DNA of 64,000 nucleotides from Halichondria panicea (lineage: Eukaryota; Porifera; Demospongiae; Suberitida; Halichondriidae): assembly GCF_963675165.1 (NCBI RefSeq), contig NC_087383.1:7290639-7354638 (forward strand), in the 5' to 3' direction. Under the pieces are notes generated by a model, which was given only the letters and a program-made list of their open reading frames with translations, ran no database searches and was not told the DNA's origin. Positions 10,417-22,488 of this stretch are shown here, piece by piece. Position numbers and translations under genes: made by a program. The stretch's first letter is position 1. Each line of letters opens with the position of its first letter.

Positions 10417-13400
10417 ATGGCTAGCTCCTCCATGAGCGTAGACCAGACCACCATCACAGGAGATGACACGAGCAGTGACGCTAAGAGACAGCGCACCTCT
10501 CATAGATCCGTGCTTAGAGTACTCAAGAAGAAGTCTCTACTCAGACGAAAATTGCTCTCCAAAGAGGTGACCACTGTGTACCTGGCACCACCCCGGCCCC
10601 ACACCACATACGTAACTTGTATATACGTATACCCCCCACACACATATACCCCCCACACACACATGCATAACTATAATGATACCCCCCACACACACATGCA
10701 CAACTATAATGATACCCCCCACACACACATGCATAACTATAGTGATATCCCCCACACACACATAGTTTGGTCTGAGCAGCTCCAGTGAGCTAGGACGATC
10801 GTTGTGTGGACGGAGGGAACACGAGGAGATTAAGAGGTTACAGGTCAAAATCAACCCCGCCAAATACAGGTACTTATATAGTGGCATGTAACGGGAATGG
10901 TTGCTTAGCAACAGTGTTCATACGTACAGGTTTAACTTTGAGTCGCGTCGATCGAGAAAAGAAACAAAAACCGACGAACAAGTAAGTACTGTATAATTAT
11001 GTTCTAATTTATTGGACACCAAAAAATAGAAATTGTCTGGGTATAATTGGAGCAGATTTTTATAGAGCATGCGAAGTGTCCAAATAATTAGAACAAGCAA
11101 GCAGCTGCATGCGAGCTAGCTAAGTTTAATAGAACAGTGTGCGACTGAATAGTTGCACTATAGCTATCTAAACTAGCTACTCAAAGCTATCTAACTGCAG
11201 CACTCTAAGTCTTACTTGCCGTCTATGAACGTAACTCATGTATTGTCCGGATATTTAAAGCACTGGAGTGTCCGTTGTATTAGAACAACGAATATTGCCC
11301 AAAAGAGTGTCCGGGGTAATTAGAGTGTCCGATAAATTAGAAAATATACGGTAGTTCATTTTGCGTATAATGTTTATTATTTTGCTTCTTGCAGTGTGTG
11401 TCACCATGTAATTACCCGTGTGTTGCCCCACCCCCTACTAGACTGAGGCTGTTGCCGATGGCGATGTGGATACCTACAAAGACTCTAATGTGTTTCTAAA
11501 GGGCACACAGAGCGCCAACCCTCACAATGACTACGCTCAACATTTTGTGGACACTGGACAAAGAGCTCAGAACTTTATTAGAGACGTTGGTAAGTGCCAT
11601 AATTATATTATCATCACTGTGTGCTGTGTTTTGCGAGCATCAAGGATATACTTATGCAGTGCTATAAGCAAACACCTATAACTATACGGTGGAAGGTACC
11701 TCTCTATAGCGGTCACCATTGGGGCCACCTCTCTATAGCGGTCACCATTGGGGCCACCTCTGTATAAGGGCCAAAATGTATCTTTATTGTAGAAGTGGCC
11801 GAAATAATCCAACTACGCTACATCTGTCAGTTTGGCCCTAATAAAAGTACAAGCTCTTAGGAATGGTATTATTGGTAACCATTTACAATGTATTGTCATT
11901 GTGGTTTTGCCTGTAGCAAGTGCACTGCAATCCACTGTAGGTCTATGCAAAATAATGCTATCTCAGCAATAATTTTCTGCTAATTCTGTGGCTGTCCGTT
12001 CGTTGTGGGATATCATTTTCCATTACTAAAGTTGATTGTGGACTGCTGCATTACACGAAACTGGCCAAAGTCACAATAATTGTCTATTACGCCTCATGCA
12101 TGCAAATTTGCGACAGTAATTGCCAGGGCTAGCCTCTCTGCATGCATGCATGCGATATTAATTTTGCGGTTATAAATGTTCGCGGTACAATCTTAATCCG
12201 CGAAAACCACAAACATTAATACCCTCGAAATATACCGGCTATACTGTACATGGCCGCTATGTTATTATTGTGCTTGAGTGCTTGCGTGTGTCTAACCATG
12301 CACCCATTATGATGCATAGAAATAATTATTCCTCGCTACACGTACTATGTGTACATAGTCTAGGACAGTTCTACAAATGAAAGCTATTATCCCTCTAAAT
12401 GGCTACGCTATACTAAGTGTGTACAACCTGGCTACAATGGCAGTGGTCTCTCTTTCTTGTCCACTTTGCATCCCTCTCCAACCCAGGACACTGCTCCTAC
12501 TTGTGTGTAACTCGCTGTATCATCTTCATCCTCTGGGTTATAATCTGGCAGAGTGCTGATCATGTCACGAACGTATATAAAGCCGCTGTTTCGACATATC
12601 GACCCAAACAAGTTCTGACAAGAGGTTCTGTAGATCACTGGAATAGTTGCGTTCTTGTCAATGCTAAACTTCACCGTGTACTTGCTCTCATACTTCATAC
12701 TATACGTGGTGATGATGGCCTCAACATGTGTCCCTGGAGGGACAGTGATCTTCTCCTCTTGGTTGTAACTGTACCCTGTGTTCTCTTCAGTTTTCTTTTC
12801 AGTTTCTTCTGTTTTGGTTTTGCTGCGATCATAGTGGCCACTGAGGCCGATGCTGCCTCCCGCCACAGCAGCCGCCATCACCTGCACACCAATGTTACCG
12901 CCCACACCATAGCTCACACCTTTGGTTGTGGAGAATGTGAAGCGTTCGCTACTCGTTTTTGACGATGTTTTTTGAATTTGTACAATGCTTTCGTCACTTT
13001 CAGTTTGTCCAGTGTTGACGTACTCCTTCATATTCACATCAACTATTGTGCGCGTTTTTTCCTTCGGATTTTCCTCTTTGTCGATAACCGTTATTTGAAA
13101 ATCGATATTATTCACTTTGTCCTCGTAATATTTAGTTTTGACGACTCGAATATTTTGCCCAAAGCGTTGTTTGGCTGCGCGCTCGTACAACTCCCAGTAG
13201 GTCACCTTGTCACTGTCTTTTTTACGACGTGGAGAAGAAGTTGCCATTTCAATTCCTTTGGAGGCCATAAAATGTTTGAAAAATTTGCAAATAATCACTT
13301 TATGTGGTCACTGTTTTATACCGGCCAGTGTCAGTGCCACCCACTTTATGATGAAGGGTAATAACAATTCCCAGAAATCTGAGGCAATGCTTCGAATGTG

Positions 13401-14351
13401 ATAAGATCAATGAATGCTGTGCTCAAGTTAGGGGAGGGATGGAGTTAGGGGAGGGATGGTGTATAGGGTATTAACAATGCTTCTGAATTTGATAAAATAT
13501 GTTCAATGAATTTCTGTACAGTTATGGAGACTTTGGGCTGGCTGTATTATAGAGGGTGACCTGCTAACACAGGTCCAAACACATGCTATGGAGACTTTGG
13601 GACCCATTAACCTGGCTGTATTATAGAGGGTGGCCTGCTAACACAGGTCCAAGCACATGCTATGGAGACTTTGGGACCCATTAACCTGGCTGTATTATAG
13701 AGGGTGGCCTGCTAACACAGGTCCAAGCACATGCTATGGAGACTTTGGGACCCATTAACCTGGCTGTATTATAGAGGGTGACCTGCTAACACAAGTCCAA
13801 ACACATATATGCTATGGAGACTTTGGGGCCCATTAACCTGGCTGTATTATAGAGGGTGGTCTGCTAACACAGGTCCAAGCACATGCTATGGAGACTACCC
13901 ATTAACCTGGCTGTATTATAGAGGGTGGCCTGCTAACACAGGTCCAAACACATGCTATGGAGACTTTGGGGCCCATTAACCTGGCTGTATTATAGAGGGT
14001 GACCTGCTAACACAGGTCCAAACACATGCTATGGAGACTTTGGGACCCATTAACCTGGCTGTATTATAGAGGGTGGCCTGCTAACACAGGTCCAAGCACA
14101 TGCTATGGAGACTTTGGGACCCATTAACCTGGCTGTATTATAGAGGGTGGCCTGCTAACACAGGTCCAAGCACATGCTATGGAGACTTTGGGACCCATTA
14201 ACCTGGCTGTATTATAGAGGGTGGTCTGCTTATAGAGAAGTTTCGCTACACTTAATTGAATGTGCGTGTGTGGGTGTGCGTGTGTGTGGGTGCGTGCATG
14301 CGTGCGTGGTGTGTGCGTGCGTGTGTCTGTGCGTGTGCGTGCGTCTGTGCG

Positions 14352-14391
<40 letters not shown>

Positions 14392-16996
14392 CTGTGTTAA
14401 CCATATTCCACCATGCAGGCAAGGAGGAGAGGTTCAGGGAATACCCAAAGCTGCATGAGCTGATAAGACTCAAGGTATGAGCAGCATAGAGGTCATAGAG
14501 GTCACCGGGGTTAACTGTCCCTACAGGAAGTGCCCACACACACATACACATGTTTATAGAGGCTATAATTATTTCTCATCCTCAATTAACAAAACCCCAT
14601 ACAGTCTCTGTAAGGTAGCATGTAGTGAACTGTCTGTACAGTCATGTGTTGTCTAGAGGTGGTTACTGATAGTACACCCCATTATTATTGTCCCCAGGGA
14701 TGAAAGTGTGTGCATGGGCTCTAAGAGGATATTTTTTTTCTAAATAGAGCAATGCTCTAATTCTAAGCTGAAAATGCATTTATATAGTCCTACAATTATT
14801 CTGGTGCATGTGCTTAGATCATGCACACATGAATGTATACTATATTATATGGGATCAGTAATAATCACTGTTTGTTTCACAGGATAAACAGATACGTGAT
14901 CGAGGTACTCAGCCAATGTATTTGAACTGTGACCTCAAGACCTTTGACCTTTCCACGCTGGAATCAAAGTTTGATGTTATACATGTAACCCCACCCCTTG
15001 AACAATATCAGCGGCGTGCCAGTGGTGTCGTGTTTCCATGGAAACCCTGGGAGTGGGAAGAAGTGATGGCTCTCAAGCTAGAGGAGATTGCAGCGCAAAG
15101 GTCATTTGTGTTCCTTTGGTGTGGGTCAGCAGAGGGTCTGGACATGGGCAGAGAGTGCTTCAGGAAGTGGGGATACAGGTTCGTTGGGGTCATAGGGGTC
15201 ATAGGGGTCATTAGACTGGACATGAGCAGAGATTAACTACTCGCTTGCAGTATTCATTGCATTTTCCAATTATCTGAGGGTATAAATTTTGGCATTCGCA
15301 GAAATAACACGTGAAAATAATTGTGTCGTGTCGTCATTAATACAATTTTTTTTCTTCAGACGATGTGAGGATATTTGTTGGGTGAAGACGAACACTAGTT
15401 GCCCTGGTAACACGGGTCACCTTGACCCGAAGGCTATCCTGGTCAATGTGAAGGAGCACTGTCTCATGGGGATCAAGGGAACGGTACGCAGGAACCAAGA
15501 TGGGCACTTCATACATGCTAATATAGACCTGGACATCATCATTACTGAAGAGGTGTGTGGGTGTATGTGGGCGTGTGTGTGTGTGGGGGGGTTGGCTAAT
15601 GATTGATCTAAGCAAGAGTGCATATGAGGGAACTTACTATACGAGTACAATAATTATATAACACTGTGTGGACAGTAACGTGACGTACACGCAAGTAAAC
15701 TCTTAACTGCGCGTCATGCAGCTCACGTAAAAAGATGGAAGCACTTTGTAGAGCAGAGATTGCAATAGTGACTAGTAACAGAGCAAGCCCAACAGTAAGC
15801 AGTAGTAAGATGTTGTTCTCCACAGCCTTCTAAGGTTTAATAGTCATTACCGGCACGGCCAGCGGGTATAGTAGTCTGTCTGTCTGTCTCTCTGTATACG
15901 TCTGCTCACCTGGATGCGATGGCACTGTGTTTATGCCATGGATAGCCTCAACACAACAAGCTAGTAGTTTTAAATTTAGCAGATTTTGATGTTAAAGCTT
16001 CGTTGTCGAATAAAAGCAAGCAAAAGCTATAAAGCTTGAACTTGCACGTTGGCAGCTATATGTAGCTAACTACACGCGGCCTTTATTCGAGGCATCCTAC
16101 GTATTAATTTCCAGCTGAAGTGATCCTTTACCAGGAACAATGAAAAAGGGTCACTTCAATAGAAAGCTAGAATTCTCTGTAGCTGTACTCGTCTAGTATT
16201 AGCCCTACCGATGTGTGAGCACTACCGAGATGTGTGTGTAATTAGCTTTGAAATTGCTAACACGTACAAGTTATGGACATCAAAGTTAGCTCCAAAAACA
16301 GGCCCGTTCGGGAGTCGGCACGTCTGTTTTTCCAGAGGGCAGCTGGGGTAGCATGTTTTCAATTACGTGTGCGTGGGTGTGGGTGTGGAGTGTGTGCTAT
16401 TATTCTACGTACCCTAGTTCTAGCTAGTGTGTATAACTAGTTATGTTACCATAACCTCTCTCTCTCAGCCGGAGCTTGGTAATATCGAAAAACCAGAAGA
16501 GATTTTCGATGTAATTGAACACTTTTGTTTGGGCAGAAGACGACTTCACTTGTTTGGAAACGATTCTACTATTAGACCAGGTGAGTGGGCGGATATGTGT
16601 GGGTGGGTGGTGAGGGAGTGTGGGTGGTGAGTGGGTAGATATATGTGAGGGAGGGGGGTTTGTTACTTGTGTCAATCACCTGCTTGATATTTGGAACCTC
16701 ACTTGAATGTCCAAAATCCTGATGAAATCATTATTTTGTAGACAGTTATAATTATGTTGTAGCGCCTCTCTTATAACCAAGGGAAAGTCCCTGGGTCCCC
16801 CCCCCATACAGAGCTCAGGGTATAACAGTGTAACAGCTAATGTTGTGTGTCCATTTTGTATTGACAGTTCTTTCTGGTAACTATAATAATATACACAAGT
16901 TACTTTGTTTGTGACATAATTATATAACTGTATACACAGTACATGCACTAAAGATTTTATATAATTATGATGTTCTTCCTCTGCTGATTAGTTTGT

Positions 16997-17066
<70 letters not shown>

Positions 17067-20000
17067 CGTGCGTGTGTGTGATTTTGAGTGCATTGAGCAT
17101 TATGCAAGTAAAAAATATTAGCCTATTAGGCACTTTTGGTACAAAGTATTATTTTATAGAAGCACTAAGTCTCAATAGCATGAGTATAATGCTAATAGTT
17201 GACCTTGAGCACATGGTCCAGTGGTGGCTAGACTGGGTATATATAGTGGCTACTGGGTATATACAGTTCATTTAGTCTAGAGAGTAGATTACTGCCCTTT
17301 GCAGCTCACTTGAAAGTTTGGAGCAAATAGTAAGCAGAAAATCACTTGAGATAAGTGTAACAGTTTACATAAGTAAACCACAATACTATAGAGCAAGGAA
17401 CAAAGTTTAAATTTTGGAACAGAAGATTCTGTAGACCAGATCTTTATGTGGATATACAGATCTAGCTATACCTACAGTATATGTGGATATATAGATCTAT
17501 AGCTATACCTGCAGTATATGTGGATATATAGATCTATAGCTATATATACCTGCAGTATTAAACTACTAGTTGGGTAACCAGGAAAAACTTAGTTATTAAG
17601 AGGTGTTAAGTGGCAGACTATGTGGCAGAGAATTGGAGACTGGTTCAGCAGCAGGCTATTTCTCAGTCAACAATTTTAATTAAACGACAGGCAGTTTATG
17701 TCGTAATCAAGCTACCCCTAGAGCCCAAACGTTGTACCTACAGATAGCCAATTTGTGGTTTAGCTGTAAACTGTTTCAAGCGGTTTTTTGCATTTTACAG
17801 TAATACTATTTGCTAAAACTTCACGTGAGCTGACATGAGCTACAATAAATAGCGTGAAAAACTACAACAACAAAACATAAAGATCTGCCTTGCTCTGTAG
17901 TATTGTGGTTTACTTATGTAAACTGTTACACTTATCTCAAGTGGTTTTTTGCAATTTACTATTTGCCCCAAACTTCCAAGTGAGCTGCAAAGGGCAGTAC
18001 CACAAATGTGTGAGTAGTTGTACTTAAATGTAAATATCTTTTGATTGGAGCATTTCTAAGAAATGTTATAGTAGGTAATGGTTAGAGTAATAAAACAATT
18101 GAACAATTATGTGATGAAGTCTAGGACCTTAGCTGTACAAGATTACTGTTTTATTACTCTAACCGATTACCCACTATAACAATTTGCTGTTGTTCTATTA
18201 ATCACCACAAACCCACCACCTTATGTTTCCATGGAAACATTTTTGGATATGTTGTAGTTCAGTCATTCATCTACACACGGGTATCAACACCATTTCTTAG
18301 AAATACTCCAATCAAAAGATATTTACATTTAAGTACAACTACTCACACATTTGCGGTAATCTACTCTCTAGACTAAATGAACTGTATACATATGAAGGTG
18401 CTAGTACTACTAGATCAGTTGACTCTTTTCTTTCACCAATAATTATAGTTTCTTAGAAGATTATATAGAAGCGTCTGGTGATGTTGCAGTATAATTTTGA
18501 ATTGTTAGTAATTAATACAATGTAGGTACAATGTATGAGACTTGGAGACTATAATTATAATTATAGGCAAAATTTTGAGCATAATAATTCTTGGGCAGGC
18601 TGTCTGTAATCAGTGGACTGGACTGGACTGGACTGGACTAGACTTTGACCTGACTATTGCAACACCAGTTACATTCCTTTTCCTCATAACAAGACCACAA
18701 TGACAAATGATTGTAAACACTGTTGTACAGGCTCAAAGTAGGGGAAATCACACAAACACAGGAAACGTTACAGGTAGATCTACAGTGAGTAAACAGTTCC
18801 CAAGTGTGTCTTTAAACATTCATGCCCTTTTTTCAAATCCCTCCTGAAACAGCACCTTAATTTTTCAAGCGATTTGAAAATGGAAAATATTCACTCTCCA
18901 CGGCTCAACAGAAAAGCAGACACGCTTTATCAAAAGTGTTTACAATCAATGTACCATTTTCAATTTAACCTACGTTTGAGCCTAAAAACAATAGTTCTAT
19001 ATTATTATATAGATGCTCCAATTGTAGTTCAATTAAGCAAGAATGCATCATGGTCTCAACCAGCTAGGCCAGTTACCTGTCCTCCTATACAGAAAGCTAA
19101 ACGTGCTCTTCCATCATCATGCAAACCTAAAGACAAGCATTAATTTGTAATGTAGCTAGATGTACATGTGTTCAATCATTTGTCATTGTGGTCTTGTTAT
19201 GAGGAAAAGGAATGTAATTGGTGTCAATAGTCAGGTCAAAGTCCCGGCCAGTCCACTTGTCCAGTCCTACTGATTACAGACAGCCTTACTGGAGTTTGCA
19301 GAATCTTTGCAACACACCAGTAAAAGCGTAGAGCGTTACGCGTTCCTTATATGGATTTTGTGTACACACTGTGGTCTGTTTTACTAGGAGCATTTCCCAT
19401 ATAAGGAACCACAGTGCTACACACTTCTATTCATGTGTTGCAAAGATTCTGCAATCTCCAGTATTGGTTGGGCAAGTTGTTTGGGAATAGCTTAGGCGTG
19501 TACTGTTTATCAAAACTGCAGTGTTTTATTATGGGAGTCGAGTCCAAATGTGCATGTGTGGATATATACTCCATATCTCCAGCTTCCTAGCTAGGGTACA
19601 ATTATAAACACACAAGTGACTTAGGTATAGTCCCAGGGAACTCCCCTAGTCTATGGCATTTGTTATTCCCATGTTTGTAGGCCTTGCCCTACTAGCATAA
19701 TTTTGAGACTAATAGGTGCAGTGGAGCATTGAGCATTATGCCACCCTAATAGCCAACAATTATTAGCCTATTAGATCCCATTTGAGTGTATTTAGCAGGG
19801 AACTATGAGCTATAGTACCGGTACTATAGATTGCTCTGGGCTACAAACTACAACATTGTATACATTGTATTGTGATTTACAATATTTACAAGAAGATACA
19901 CATGTAATAACATAAAAATTATTGTAGCTAGATACTTTGTCTAGTAATGAACTAGAATGAAAGAGAGAAGCTCTATAGTTTCTTTTTTTGGCTTTGTTCG

Positions 20001-22427
20001 AGAGTAGTAGGAGACGCTCGTTTTTTGGGCAGTGTGCTGTGCTTTTTTGCTACAAGGCTGCATGGGGGAGGAGCTGGATGTATGGAAGTGCTGGGATTCT
20101 AGCTTTGGCTTCTTCCTAAAGTTTCTTTCGCTTTGTTCAAGAGTAGTATAGGAGCCACTCGTTTGCTGGGCTTGTTTGCTGCAAATTCTAGCTTAGCCTC
20201 CTTCGCTTTGTGAGAGTAGTACGAGCCGCTCGCTTATAGAGAAGTGTGCTGGGCTTGTTTGCTGCAAAACTGGGGGAGGAGCTGGATGTTTCCGTTTTGT
20301 GGGTGGAGCTAGGACTATATCAAACTGAGGTGGAGAAACAAGGTTGACTTGAATAGAGCTAGAGACCACAGATTTAGTAGAGACACAGAGATGCCAACTT
20401 CAGATATTAGTTTTCAAAACTGAGAATAATGATGCAGTTGCTAGGTTGGCTGTTTATATAGGTTGACTGTTGCTAAGCTAGTGCATTTCTAGTAGCCAAT
20501 AGGTTTTGGGATCTAAATCAGTTAGAACATGTGCATTCGGTATCTATGGTTATAGTGTCCCTCATCCCTCGGGCTAAAGCCCTCGAGCTTTGGGACACTA
20601 TAACACATAGATACCTCATGCCCATGTTCTAACTATAACTTAGCCAATTTTTACCAAATGTTTGTAGAAAGTATGATTTTATAGAAGCACTATATCCTCA
20701 ATAGCATGAGTAATGCTAATATATACTGAGTATTATACGTATGGAAAGTTCTATACTAGTACTACTAACTCTTTTCTTTCACAAATAGTATAGTTTATTA
20801 GAAACTTAGTGATGTATAATTCTCGTTGATGATTTTTATTGAGACTAATGGTAATACTAATAGGTACACTGCATGAGATTTGGAGACTAGACTAATAGGC
20901 AAAATGTTGAGTATAATTGGGCAAGGCCTATTACAATGCTGATGGTGGTGGTGATTACCCTGTGCGTGCTCAGCAGGGGCATGCAATTAAACCATTTGCA
21001 ATGTGAAAAACAATTGAGCAGTGAAATCACCAAAACCCAAAGCGAACTCAAATATTGTTATGCAACTTGTATAATTATACAGGTAGCCTCGATTCAGGCT
21101 GCAAAGAGTTCACAGTGTATAGTGTATTTATCTAATTCATGTGGTGTGGTCATGGTTGACTACCATTTGAGGGTGTGTGTGGGTGCACTCTAGTCCATGA
21201 TTCCCTGGGACAGGCCCTAGCTGTTATTATGGCTTCTCCTACCTAGCTGTTATGGCTTCTCCTACCTAGCTGTTATGGCTTCTCCCACCTCAACTACTCA
21301 GGTAGGTTAAGGCATCTTTTTAGCAAAAAACAGCATTAAATTGAAGATGAAGTGTACTGTATACAACTCAGATTTATTGTATAATAATTATCTTGACAAT
21401 AGTACCTTTTTTCATCCAAAATGTATTGTGGACATAAATACCATTAATTTGATAACACTATTACCATGGTTACTATCTTATTGTGTGCGTTAGCTGTGAC
21501 CAAAAATGACTGACCTTAAATAATAATTATTTTAGAAATGCAGCCTCCAATACTACTTTATACAAAGCAATATTACTACCAAAAGAAAGCTATTGGTGAT
21601 ATCTAATAGAAAAAAGGTGAGTATTTGGTATGAGGTCATTCTAGCTCAGATTACAGTAACTTAATTGATAAAAATGCTGAAAAATGGAGAAAATTAATCA
21701 TTCATATGCATACTGTACAAAATACATGAAAGCAGCCCTAAATACTTGCATAGTTCCTACTGTACTATAGTAAGAGCTTTCTTTTGATACTAAGATGGGG
21801 TCATGAAATTGTGTATTGGAGGCTGCATTCTGAAAAGAGTTGTTTAAAATAAATGGTCACAGGTAACGCACACAACATGTCAGTAACGATGGCAACGATG
21901 TTATCATACTGATCCTTTCTACGTATAAGATATACATGTAATTCAAGAGCAAAAACATGCATTGATGATGCCATTTCACAATGACAAGGCACTTCATTAA
22001 TTATACTATTTATGGCACTGATCATTATGCCTTAACCTACCTGAGTATGTGTGTCCTGGCCCTGTAGCATATCTATAGCAGGTAATTTTCGTGGGGCAAA
22101 ATATTACCCACGAAATGTCTCAATATTGCTGAACCACGAATATTAATTTGTCCCCCCGAAAATTACCCGCTATACGGTATGTCATTGTGACTGTACTCTC
22201 CCATGCATTGTATGCACAGTTCTCAGTGGGTGTATTACATATGGATCAAACTTAGGGAAATGTACATGCAATATAATTATGATGTGATTATTATTAGTAT
22301 AATATTAATACAACAATAAATTCCTGTAATGACGTACAATAGTAAACCTAACCTTGTGGTGGTTTTCTTTGCTGAACCGTGATATGCTACCTTTGGATAT
22401 CCGCACACCACACACACAACCACCTCA

Positions 22428-22488
<61 letters not shown>

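Noticed and set aside
12417..12962. 181-codon plus-strand ORF opposite the nested gene
   Set aside because: Shadow frame of the aerolysin-fold gene; composition is unlike a soluble protein and there is no domain.
18874..19143. 89-codon ORF between inverted repeats as a transposase
   Set aside because: No DDE or DNA-binding motif, and too short. Probably chance inside a non-autonomous element.
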